Origin: Firmicutes bacterium UBA5301
GTDB lineage: Bacteria; Bacillota; UBA5301
DNA length: 6,394 nucleotides
Direction of reading: 5' to 3'
NCBI GenBank assembly: GCA_002408345.1
Contig: DHRX01000120.1
Coordinates: forward strand, 6,266-12,659
Of this stretch, positions 1 through 5,286 are shown piece after piece. The notes under the pieces are model-generated. The model was not told where the DNA came from. It searched no databases and saw nothing but the letters and a program-made list of their open reading frames with translations. Position 1 is the first letter of the stretch. The number at the start of each line of letters is the position of its first letter. The position numbers were made by a program, and so were the translations under genes.

Positions 1-67
1 ATCCGCGACTCGAACGCGGGACACCCGGATTAAAAGTCCGGTGCTCTACCGACTGAGCTAATGGCTC
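1..67 (-). tRNA. tRNA-Lys (anticodon UUU), 3' end cut by window edge
   Basis: Read on the minus strand, this folds as a tRNA. The 5' acceptor strand GAGCCAT (67-61) is followed by a D arm with GCTCAG and TAGAGC. The anticodon stem CCGGA/TCCGG (41-37 with 29-25) encloses the loop CTTTTAA, so the anticodon is TTT (34-32), which reads AAA and AAG lysine codons. The T arm is CCGCG/CGCGG around TTCGAGT. Only the first two bases of the 3' acceptor strand (AT, opposite the GAGCCAT arm) lie inside the window. The rest of the acceptor, the discriminator base and any encoded CCA are therefore not visible. The gene lies downstream of purA on the same strand and has its own promoter. Confidence 0.95.
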
Positions 68-84
68 ATCTCAATCGCTTTAAC

Positions 85-113
85 ATGATACTATATTTCG
101 AAAACTGTGTCAA
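85..113 (-). promoter_or_regulatory. sigma-A promoter of tRNA-Lys (proximal)
   Basis: Minus-strand -35 TTGACA (113-108) and -10 TATCAT (90-85) are separated by exactly 17 bp. The -35 is a perfect consensus match and the -10 matches 5 of 6. Transcription should begin near 78, about ten bases before the mature tRNA 5' end at 67, a leader short enough for RNase P removal. Confidence 0.85.
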
Positions 114-177
114 GGAGTTCTACCTGCTATTTTGTCCCACTAGCTCAAAATCCAGATTACAAAAACTACACTTACAT

Positions 178-206
178 AGTATACCGATTAAATCCCTTTT
201 AGGCAA
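178..206 (-). promoter_or_regulatory. possible second, upstream promoter for tRNA-Lys
   Basis: Minus-strand TTGCCT (206-201) and TATACT (183-178) with a 17-bp spacer, lying just past the purA stop codon. The -10 matches 5 of 6 and the -35 matches 4 of 6. It would give a leader of about 100 bases before the tRNA. It overlaps the weak hairpin that could end the purA message, so only one of the two readings may be functional. Confidence 0.45.
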
Positions 207-211
207 GGGGG
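188..211 (-). terminator. weak candidate terminator after purA
   Basis: A 5-bp stem CCCTT/AAGGG (209-205 with 198-194) with a 6-base loop, followed on the minus strand by ATTTAAT rather than a clean U-run. It sits just after the purA stop. The short stem and poor U-tract make it a weak candidate, and purA transcripts may read into the tRNA gene. Confidence 0.25.
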
Positions 212-215
212 TTCA

Positions 216-1499
216 TTAAAAAATCGGCTCCCGGATAAAAGTCTCATGTCGACCAGGACCAACCGATACTATAACTACCGGTACCCCGGTCAGTTCTTCC
301 ACAAAAGCAATGTAGTCCTTTGCTTCCTGAGGAAGCTGTGAATATTCTTGTGCTTCTTTGCAGCTACCTTCTGGCCACCCTGGTAACTCCTCATAAACCG
401 GTGTACATTCCTTAAGCACATTACTCTGAGCAGGAAAACGAGTTAGCAACTCGCCCTGGTAACGGTATCCTGAACAGATCTTTACCGTTTCCATACCTTC
501 TAGAACGTCTAGTAACGTTAACGCTATCCCATTTAGACCGTTAACTTCAGCTGCATAGGCCAAAGCTACCCCGTCTAACCAGCCACACCGCCGAGGTCTA
601 CCGGTAGTTGTACCATACTCTTTTCCCCGTTCTCTAATAAGGTGACCGATTTCATCTAGTAATTCTGTAGGGAAAGGTCCACCACCGACACGAGTGCAAT
701 AAGCCTTGGCTACGCCTACAACTTTGGATAAGCGGTTTACCGCTACCCCAGTACCGATAGAAGCTCCGCCTGCAATCGTCGACGAAGAGGTTACAAAGGG
801 GTACGTCCCATGGTCAATATCAAGCATAGTCCCTTGGGCACCTTCAAAAAGCACATTTTGGTCAGCCTGAAGGGCAGCATTAATAATTCGAGTAGCATCG
901 CCAACTTTTTCTTGCAAGCGGCGACTATAAGGTTCACAGTCCTCTAACAAGTTTTCTAAATTAAAGCCTTCATTATTATATACTTTTTGTAACAACTGAT
1001 TTTTAGGAGGTAGGACTTCCACTAAGCGATCTCTAAGTAAGTCCATATTGACAAAATCCGCTATTCTAATACCGCTACGGGCTACTTTGTCAACATAACA
1101 AGGCCCAATTCCACGACCGGTTGTACCAATTTTCTCTCCACGTTGTTCTTCTTCTAAGTGATCTAAGAGGCGATGGTAAGGCATAATTACATGAGCATTT
1201 TGGCTAATTAATAAACTCGACGTATCAATGCCTCTTTCTTCTAGGCCATCAATTTCAGCCAATAGTACCGCAGGGTCTACCACTACCCCGTTTCCAATAA
1301 GACAAGTCTTTCCTTTATATAGTATGCCGGAAGGAATTAAGTGCAACTTAAATGTTTCTTCTCCAACTACAACAGTATGACCAGCGTTATTACCACCCTG
1401 GTACCGGACTACTAAGTCGGCATCTTGGGCTAACAGATCAGTTATTTTACCTTTTCCTTCGTCACCCCACTGAGCACCTACGATTATAACTGCAGCCAA
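216..1499 (-). CDS. purA: adenylosuccinate synthetase PurA
   Basis: Cytoplasmic enzyme joining IMP and aspartate with GTP hydrolysis to form adenylosuccinate, the first committed step from IMP to AMP. At 427 residues it has the usual family length. The visible motifs are the N-terminal phosphate-binding loop QWGDEGKGK (10-18) with catalytic Asp13, NNAGHT (37-42) with His41, GTTGRGIGP (125-133) with Arg141 just after, FEGAQG (218-223), VGGGPFPTE (271-279) and GTTTGRPRRCGW (296-307), which contributes to substrate binding. Position 134 is Cys where Ala is common in GIGPAY; this is not an active-site loss. The start is a TTG (1499-1497) placed 9 bases after AGGAGG (1514-1509), and the resulting N-terminus matches the family. 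The stop TAA is followed at once by an in-frame TGA. The gene is divergent from the atp cluster and has its own promoter. I see no riboswitch or obvious PurR box in its short leader. Confidence 0.98.
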   Translation of the reverse strand: MAAVIIVGAQWGDEGKGKITDLLAQDADLVVRYQGGNNAGHTVVVGEETFKLHLIPSGILYKGKTCLIGNGVVVDPAVLLAEIDGLEERGIDTSSLLISQNAHVIMPYHRLLDHLEEEQRGEKIGTTGRGIGPCYVDKVARSGIRIADFVNMDLLRDRLVEVLPPKNQLLQKVYNNEGFNLENLLEDCEPYSRRLQEKVGDATRIINAALQADQNVLFEGAQGTMLDIDHGTYPFVTSSSTIAGGASIGTGVAVNRLSKVVGVAKAYCTRVGGGPFPTELLDEIGHLIRERGKEYGTTTGRPRRCGWLDGVALAYAAEVNGLNGIALTLLDVLEGMETVKICSGYRYQGELLTRFPAQSNVLKECTPVYEELPGWPEGSCKEAQEYSQLPQEAKDYIAFVEELTGVPVVIVSVGPGRHETFIREPIF

Positions 1500-1534
1500 A
1501 ACAGACCGCCTCCTTTAGTACTCTAAACATGGAA

Positions 1535-1563
1535 AGTTTAACAAATTGCAGCAGTATAGTCAA
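1535..1563 (-). promoter_or_regulatory. sigma-A promoter of purA
   Basis: Minus-strand -35 TTGACT (1563-1558) and -10 TAAACT (1540-1535) with a 17-bp spacer. The predicted start of transcription is near 1528, giving a leader of roughly 28 bases that contains the AGGAGG site. So short a leader leaves no room for a riboswitch or attenuator, so control, if any, would act at initiation. Confidence 0.8.
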
Positions 1564-1636
1564 GCAAGTGGAAATTCCGGTATTTTATAAGCGATAAGAG
1601 GAATTCACAGCACTAGAGAGAATATATCAAAAGTGC

Positions 1637-1666
1637 TTGCCGTTCCACTAGTTATATTAATATATT
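1637..1666 (+). promoter_or_regulatory. candidate promoter of the atp cluster
   Basis: Plus-strand TTGCCG (1637-1642) and TATATT (1661-1666), spacer 18 bp, is the best-scoring pair I find ahead of the atp genes. The -10 lies on a 12-bp perfect AT palindrome (1653-1664), which could be an operator or just AT-rich sequence. A weaker alternative is TTGCAC (1665-1670) with TACATT (1689-1694), also 18 bp apart. The transcript would have a leader of about 40 to 60 bases. Confidence 0.4.
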
Positions 1667-1730
1667 GCACATAATACGTAGCCAAGTGTACATTGAATTT
1701 TACCAAAATAAATTTTAAGGAGGTCCGTTG

Positions 1731-2171
1731 ATGAAAAAGAACGATAACTGGACCTTTCTAAGAAACATTAACATTGCTTTGTCATTTGGCTTATCAGTCG
1801 TTGTTTACCTGCTCGCTGGGTATTACCTCGGCAACTGGTTAGATAATAAATTTAACGCGACACCGTTTTTTTTAATTACTGGCTTGTTAGGTGCCGCAGT
1901 ATTGATTTTTCGGGCTTTTTTGGAATTAGTTAAAATACTCGATCATAGTCAAGAACTAGAAAAGCGTCTACAGGAAGAACATATTTCCAAAGAAGAGCTC
2001 CGGAAAAGAAAAGTAATTGAAGCTCGAGAATCACTAGATCATGCCAAGCGCACTCTTACTGATTTCGAAGATATGGTAATTCAGAAGGAAAGAGAAGCTT
2101 TACGGCGAATTCGGGGAGAAAAAGAAGAGGATCCCAGTATCGATTCACGAAATAAACTTAAGAAATTTTAA
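1731..2171 (+). CDS. atpZ: AtpZ/AtpI-type F0 accessory protein with charged C-terminal extension
   Basis: Small membrane protein at the head of the atp genes, resembling the AtpZ group (ATPase_gene1 family) linked to F1F0 assembly or c-ring formation and to Mg/Ca transport. I choose ATG at 1731, six bases after AAGGAGGT (1717-1724), over the overlapping TTG at 1728, which is too close to that site; this gives 146 residues. Two membrane helices are visible (about 13-33 and 46-67). The signature GYYLGNWLD (30-38) ends the first helix, matching the family G-x-x-L-G-x-W-L-D pattern. The family core ends near residue 70. The remaining 75 or so residues are highly charged, Glu/Lys/Arg-rich and probably coiled-coil, which is longer than usual. 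Many Firmicutes carry atpZ followed by a separate atpI; here only this one gene precedes atpB. The assignment rests on position, topology and the signature. Confidence 0.8.
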   Translation: MKKNDNWTFLRNINIALSFGLSVVVYLLAGYYLGNWLDNKFNATPFFLITGLLGAAVLIFRAFLELVKILDHSQELEKRLQEEHISKEELRKRKVIEARESLDHAKRTLTDFEDMVIQKEREALRRIRGEKEEDPSIDSRNKLKKF

Positions 2172-2199
2172 GTTTAATATACAGAAAGAAGGGATGACT

Positions 2200-2976
2200 A
2201 TGTTTTCCCTACCTGCAACACTAGTTAAAGCTGCGGGCCATGCCGCAGAAGTTGCCGCGCAAGGAGGTGAAGAACTAACTGGAATGGCAGCGAAATTTGA
2301 AGAATTAAATCATGTTTTAGATCATCTTTCGCCCTACTTGAAATTTAATTTAGGCTCTATCCCCATTACCAGCACTATTGTCAATACTTGGATAGTAATG
2401 GTTGTAATTGCATTAATTGCTTACTTAATGGCACGTAACTTAGAATTCAAACCGAAACGAAGCGGTCAAAAAATATTAGAATATTATGTTGAGTTTATTG
2501 GCGGTATTGTCGATCAGGGCCTTGGTAAAGAAGGCCGTAAATTTATTCCTTTTATCGGTTCTATTTTCCTTTTTATTCTATTTTTAAACTTGAGTTGGTT
2601 TATTCCGGGCATGATACCACCAACCACCGATTATAACACTACTTTTGGTTTTGGTGTCGCAACTATTTTAGCCGTTAACTTTATTGCTGTTAAAGAAAAA
2701 GGGGTTATGCATTGGCTTAAGCACTTTGCCGATCCGAACCCGGTAATGGCGCCCCTTACGCTTTTGGAGCAGCTAACTCGGGCTTTCTCCTTAGGCGTTC
2801 GTCTTTTTGGTAATATGTTTGGTGAAAAGATGGTAGTTACCGTCTTAACCATATTAGCTCCGTTAATCTTGCCGCTACCTGTTCAGCTACTTGGCGTTAT
2901 TATGGGTGTTATCCAAGCTTTTGTCTTTACATTACTATCTACTACCTATTTATCAGGTTTTCTTGCGGGGCACTAG
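2200..2976 (+). CDS. atpB: F0F1 ATP synthase subunit a
   Basis: Integral membrane stator subunit that forms the two proton half-channels facing the c-ring. From ATG 2200 it has 258 residues; an ATG six bases upstream (2194) abuts the GAAGGG site (2188-2193) with no spacing, so 2200 is preferred. The hallmark segment SLGVRLFGNMFG (197-208) carries the essential arginine as Arg201 (equivalent to E. coli Arg210), and IQAFVFTLLS (238-247) carries Gln239 (equivalent to Gln252). Several further hydrophobic helices are clear (about 59-78, 115-138, 150-165, 211-250). The first 45 residues are Ala/Glu/His-rich, precede the usual membrane part and look poorly conserved. It follows atpZ after 28 bases and precedes atpE by 40, consistent with one operon. 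No key residue is missing. Confidence 0.97.
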   Translation: MFSLPATLVKAAGHAAEVAAQGGEELTGMAAKFEELNHVLDHLSPYLKFNLGSIPITSTIVNTWIVMVVIALIAYLMARNLEFKPKRSGQKILEYYVEFIGGIVDQGLGKEGRKFIPFIGSIFLFILFLNLSWFIPGMIPPTTDYNTTFGFGVATILAVNFIAVKEKGVMHWLKHFADPNPVMAPLTLLEQLTRAFSLGVRLFGNMFGEKMVVTVLTILAPLILPLPVQLLGVIMGVIQAFVFTLLSTTYLSGFLAGH

Positions 2977-3016
2977 TTTCAATTAGTCGCTTCCTTTGAA
3001 GGGGGGGAAAAAGATA

Positions 3017-3235
3017 ATGACTAGCCTTTTTGCAATTGGCGGAACACTTGCTCTAGTTGCCATCTCTTCTGCTATCGGTCAAGCCTTTGCTACCGGTAAA
3101 GCTGTAGAAAGCATGGCCCGTCAGCCGGAAATTGCCGGTGACTTAAGAACCACCCTCATTTTGGCCTTAGCCATGATGGAGGCTCTTACTTTGTTTACAT
3201 TCGTTATGGCCATTTTGATGTGGACCAAAATCTGA
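3017..3235 (+). CDS. atpE: F0F1 ATP synthase subunit c
   Basis: Rotor-ring proteolipid: two helices joined by the polar loop ARQPE (34-38), with the ion-carrying carboxylate Glu55 in helix 2 (LAMMEALTLF). I place the start at ATG 3017, about nine bases after a run of seven G (3001-3007) acting as ribosome binding site; the TTG at 2996 is in frame but would put that site inside the gene. The product is 72 residues, a normal length. Helix 1 has Gln22 at the position of the sodium-ligand Gln of Ilyobacter, but Ala56 and Leu57 replace the Ser/Thr that follow the Glu in sodium-binding rings, and Phe60 replaces the Tyr; proton coupling is therefore more likely. The helix-1 packing motif reads S-x-A-x-G-x-A (17-23) rather than G-x-G-x-G-x-G. 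The gene is followed by a strong hairpin before atpF. Confidence 0.96.
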   Translation: MTSLFAIGGTLALVAISSAIGQAFATGKAVESMARQPEIAGDLRTTLILALAMMEALTLFTFVMAILMWTKI

Positions 3236-3255
3236 TTCATTTATTTCTTGAAGTT

Positions 3256-3295
3256 GGAGTGTAGGAAGTTAACCATTGGTGGCCTCCTACACTCC
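3256..3295 (+). promoter_or_regulatory. intercistronic hairpin between atpE and atpF
   Basis: A perfect 11-bp inverted repeat: GGAGTGTAGGA (3256-3266) pairs with TCCTACACTCC (3285-3295) across an 18-base loop that can form a small inner stem (ACC/GGT). The sequence after it, TGAAAATCCC, has no U-run, so it does not look like a full intrinsic terminator. It lies 20 bases past the atpE stop and about 16 bases before the atpF ribosome binding site. A likely role, by inference, is to protect the 3' end of atpE message or to mark a processing site, favouring c over b. Confidence 0.75.
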
Positions 3296-3327
3296 TGAAA
3301 ATCCCGACCCAAAGGGGAGAGTAAGGC

Positions 3328-3819
3328 ATGCTTGAGAATTTCAACGTCTGGTCTTTGTTGTTTCAAATTATCAACCTGCTCATTATCTTTTGGATTCTTA
3401 AAAAGATTATGTTTAAACCAGTAATGTCAATGCTACAACAGCGTGAAGATTTTGTCGAAACTTCACTTTCTGAAGCAGCTTCAACTAAACAAGAGGCTGA
3501 AGAGATCTTAGCCCAATATCGCCGCATGATGGAAAGTGCTGATCAAAAATCAGCTAACATTCTTGCTGAGGCCAATAAAAAAGCTGAGAACTTGTTAAAA
3601 GAGAAATCTGTAGACGCCGATAAAAAATATGAGCAGATGATTGCTGAAGCCAAAGTTCAGATCCAAAAAGAAAAAGAAAAAGCACTGGCAGATATTCGTG
3701 ATGAAATTGCTGATTTAGCAATTCATGCTGCCGGAAAGCTAATTGGGCGGGTACTTACTACTTCTGATCATGAACGCATTGTTAAAGAATGTGTAGAAGA
3801 AGTTAGCCATCTGAATTAA
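3328..3819 (+). CDS. atpF: F0F1 ATP synthase subunit b
   Basis: Peripheral stalk subunit: a single N-terminal membrane anchor, then a long cytoplasmic helix that dimerises and ties F0 to the F1 delta subunit. The protein has 163 residues, a complete family length. The membrane helix spans about 7-26, followed by the basic turn KKIMFKP (25-31), and a long Ala/Glu/Lys-rich coiled coil covers roughly 35-125. The C-terminus (ADLAIHAAGKLIGRVL region) matches the delta-binding end of the family. AAGGGGAG (3312-3319) lies 8 bases before ATG 3328. It is unusual that this is the last gene of the cluster: atpH and the F1 genes normally follow directly, but here there is a terminator and then a convergent gene. 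The gene itself shows no truncation. Confidence 0.97.
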   Translation: MLENFNVWSLLFQIINLLIIFWILKKIMFKPVMSMLQQREDFVETSLSEAASTKQEAEEILAQYRRMMESADQKSANILAEANKKAENLLKEKSVDADKKYEQMIAEAKVQIQKEKEKALADIRDEIADLAIHAAGKLIGRVLTTSDHERIVKECVEEVSHLN

Positions 3820-3863
3820 TAGGTTCTTACCTAGAAAATACACTAAGTGCCCCAAGAAAATTA

Positions 3864-3907
3864 GCAATTAAAAAATACAGGTGTACAAACCTGTATTTTT
3901 TAATTGC
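3864..3907. terminator. bidirectional rho-independent terminator between atpF and veg
   Basis: A perfect 19-bp inverted repeat (3864-3882 with 3889-3907) around the 6-base loop GTACAA. The GC-containing core TACAGGT/ACCTGTA is flanked by six A on one side and six T on the other, so each strand has a U-run in its RNA. It can end both the atp transcript and the convergent veg transcript. It begins 44 bases after the atpF stop, with only a tiny 5-bp hairpin (3820-3833) between. Confidence 0.93.
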
Positions 3908-3927
3908 TTTGATTTATCAGAATCATG

Positions 3928-4215
3928 TTAGGCATTTGCTTTTAAGTGCTGACTTAAACTCCTACCGTCTATTTGAACCTCAACTGTCTTAGTTAAAATG
4001 TCTGTATACGTGTAGGATAGTCGAGTGGCAAGGTGTTCTTCATCAAGCTTAACTACGAAAATTTTAGGATAAGTTTGTTCTAATACTCCTTCAACTTCCA
4101 ACACCTTTTTGCGTCCGCGGTTAGCTTTAATCATAATCGGTTGGCCAACGAAATTATCCATACTTTCTTTAATTGCCTTTAAAACGTTGTTTTTCCGCGG
4201 TAAAGCTTTCGCCAC
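3928..4215 (-). CDS. veg: Veg family protein (DUF1021)
   Basis: Small conserved Firmicutes protein. In Bacillus subtilis, veg lies near rsmA/yabG, is strongly expressed and has been linked to biofilm gene expression; its biochemical role is unclear. Features that match the family are the start MAKAL, the segment IKANRGRKKV, then EGVLEQTYPKIFVVKLDE, and the Y-T-Y-T-D-I-L-T-K-T-V-E run near the C-terminus. I choose GTG at 4215, nine bases after the GAGG of the GAGAGGTG site, which gives 95 residues and aligns with the MAKTL start of the Bacillus protein. The upstream GTG (4224) and ATG (4221) lie within the binding site. The N-terminal part has a few more residues than the B. subtilis protein. 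Two strong promoters lie just upstream, and it converges on the atp cluster. Confidence 0.93.
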   Translation of the reverse strand: MAKALPRKNNVLKAIKESMDNFVGQPIMIKANRGRKKVLEVEGVLEQTYPKIFVVKLDEEHLATRLSYTYTDILTKTVEVQIDGRSLSQHLKANA

Positions 4216-4245
4216 CAACATCACCTCTCTTTATGATACACAAAT

Positions 4246-4274
4246 AGTTTACCATAAACAGCAACATTTTTCAA
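4246..4274 (-). promoter_or_regulatory. veg promoter P2 (proximal)
   Basis: Minus-strand TTGAAA (4274-4269) and TAAACT (4251-4246), spacer 17 bp. Transcription would start near 4239, leaving a leader of about 24 bases that includes the ribosome binding site. It lies 39 bp downstream of a second, perfect-consensus promoter. Confidence 0.7.
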
Positions 4275-4284
4275 GTAATTGATT

Positions 4285-4313
4285 ATTATAATGCTTTCAA
4301 TGGTTGTTGTCAA
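4285..4313 (-). promoter_or_regulatory. veg promoter P1 (perfect sigma-A consensus)
   Basis: Minus-strand TTGACA (4313-4308), 17-bp spacer and TATAAT (4290-4285): all twelve positions match the vegetative consensus. The -35 hexamer contains the TGA stop codon (4312-4310) of the upstream amidase-like gene. A very strong promoter fits the strong veg promoter known in B. subtilis. Confidence 0.92.
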
Positions 4314-5230
4314 TGGCTTTTGCTAAGAAATTGCGTTTCTAAATAGGCTCTAATTCCCCGATATAGACCAACCGCTATTTTTTCACGGTACTTGCTACTA
4401 TTTAATTTAGTAAACTCCCCTAGGTTAGTTAAAAAACCGCAACTAATTAACGCTGCTGGACTAAATGAATGGCGTAGCAAATAAAAAGCACCTTCTTTAA
4501 CCCCGCGGTTAACCGCCTTAGTCTCTGTTACTACTTCGGAAATAAGCTCTCCAGCCAAACGCTGACCCTGCCAGCTTGCATAAAAATAAGCTTCTACACC
4601 GGCTAGCATTGACTGAACAGACGAGTTTATATGTACTGATACTAACAAGTCTGCTCTTAAATTGCGTATAATTTGAGCCCGCTCTTTCTCGTTTATACTA
4701 GTATCATCCTGTCGAGTAAAATATAATGACAACCCGGCTCTATTTAATATTTGGGCAACCCGATTAACAATATCCAAAGAAAGGTCTTTTCCCTTGACAT
4801 CATTGTTAGTGGCTCCCCAATCTTCTCCTCCATGCCCCGGATCTAGTAAAATTTTCTTCCCTATAAAAGCCGGTTCTTGCCGCACTAAAAATAAGGTAGC
4901 AGTATCTTCACTATAATAAACACTAGCCCCGATCGCCTGGGCTACAAAGTCCACTGGAGCAAAAGCATGACCATTATAGGCTCGCACTAACTCGGTTAGA
5001 TTTTGCCGTTTGCCGTTAACCTGCACAAGTGTACTACCAACATTAAATTCACACTCTGTACCCTTATATGTAAGTACAAGTGCGCCTCTTTCCGGTAACC
5101 AATTAACTAAAGCGCCCATATTTTCGGCTACTAAACGTACCGGTATTAAGTAGCCCATCTGACCCTTTTTAGCCTTATATCTACTATCCAGATATCTACC
5201 ATTAATATTTAATTCTGCTTCTTCAGGCAT
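4310..5230 (-). CDS. N-acetylmuramoyl-L-alanine amidase-like protein, probably inactive, no signal peptide
   Basis: From ATG 5230 the product has 306 residues. Residues about 5-116 resemble a copper-amine-oxidase N-terminal-like domain (two half-repeats: L-I-P-V-R-L-V-A-E-N-M-G-A at 28-40 and F-A-P-V-D-F-V-A-Q-A-I-G-A at 90-102), a cell-surface module often joined to amidases in Clostridia. Residues 126-298 match Amidase_3 (CwlD/AmiC type), which cuts the MurNAc-L-Ala bond. DPGHGG (130-135, His133) and SVH (198-200, His200) keep two zinc ligands. However, the Glu expected in the E-K-D motif is Gly147 (KGKD), and the catalytic Glu expected before GFL-S/T-N is Ser263 (ISCGFLTN). Neither possible start gives a signal peptide. 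A longer form from ATG 5257 lacks a ribosome binding site; ATG 5230 has GGAGGGG six bases before it. The gene follows ykuK and precedes veg. An inactive cytoplasmic homologue is my inference. Confidence 0.85.
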   Translation of the reverse strand: MPEEAELNINGRYLDSRYKAKKGQMGYLIPVRLVAENMGALVNWLPERGALVLTYKGTECEFNVGSTLVQVNGKRQNLTELVRAYNGHAFAPVDFVAQAIGASVYYSEDTATLFLVRQEPAFIGKKILLDPGHGGEDWGATNNDVKGKDLSLDIVNRVAQILNRAGLSLYFTRQDDTSINEKERAQIIRNLRADLLVSVHINSSVQSMLAGVEAYFYASWQGQRLAGELISEVVTETKAVNRGVKEGAFYLLRHSFSPAALISCGFLTNLGEFTKLNSSKYREKIAVGLYRGIRAYLETQFLSKSH

Positions 5231-5280
5231 GAAAAACCCCTCCGCAGAGATAATCATAATATCATATGAAACACGGAGGG
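5231..5280 (-). promoter_or_regulatory. hairpin covering the amidase-like gene's ribosome binding site; terminator-like
   Basis: On the minus strand CCCTCCG (5280-5274) pairs with CGGAGGG (5244-5238) across a 29-base loop, followed by GTTTTTC (5237-5231) and the start ATG (5230-5228). The 3' arm is the GGAGGGG ribosome binding site. The structure could therefore stop transcription after ykuK, or block translation of the amidase-like gene, or both. The long loop and five-U tract make it a moderate terminator at best. Confidence 0.55.
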
Positions 5281-5286
5281 ATAGTG

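Noticed and set aside
1564..1636. Possible riboswitch or sRNA in the purA/atp divergent region
   Set aside because: Only short scattered palindromes (GGAAATTCC, GAATTC) are seen; the stretch lies upstream of both predicted transcript starts and shows no conserved fold I recognise.
2631..2852. A 73-codon open frame on the minus strand inside atpB
   Set aside because: It lies wholly within the strongly conserved atpB, has no ribosome binding site of note, and its predicted peptide has no family resemblance; it is a shadow of the atpB frame.
2996..3016. Seven-codon N-terminal extension of atpE from a TTG
   Set aside because: It would place the G-rich ribosome binding site inside the gene; the ATG at 3017 is well spaced and gives a normal 72-residue c subunit.
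3820..3833. Small hairpin TAGGT/ACCTA just after atpF as a terminator
   Set aside because: Only five base pairs and no U-run; the 19-bp structure at 3864-3907 is clearly the terminator.
3820..3927. Remnant of atpH after atpF
   Set aside because: No reading frame or delta-subunit-like peptide is visible in this gap; it holds only the small hairpin and the terminator.
4216..4224. Upstream GTG/ATG starts for veg
   Set aside because: They overlap the ribosome binding site itself; GTG 4215 has proper spacing and matches the family N-terminus.
5231..5257. Longer amidase-like protein from ATG 5257
   Set aside because: There is no ribosome binding site ahead of it, the added residues do not make a signal peptide, and the site GGAGGGG serves ATG 5230.
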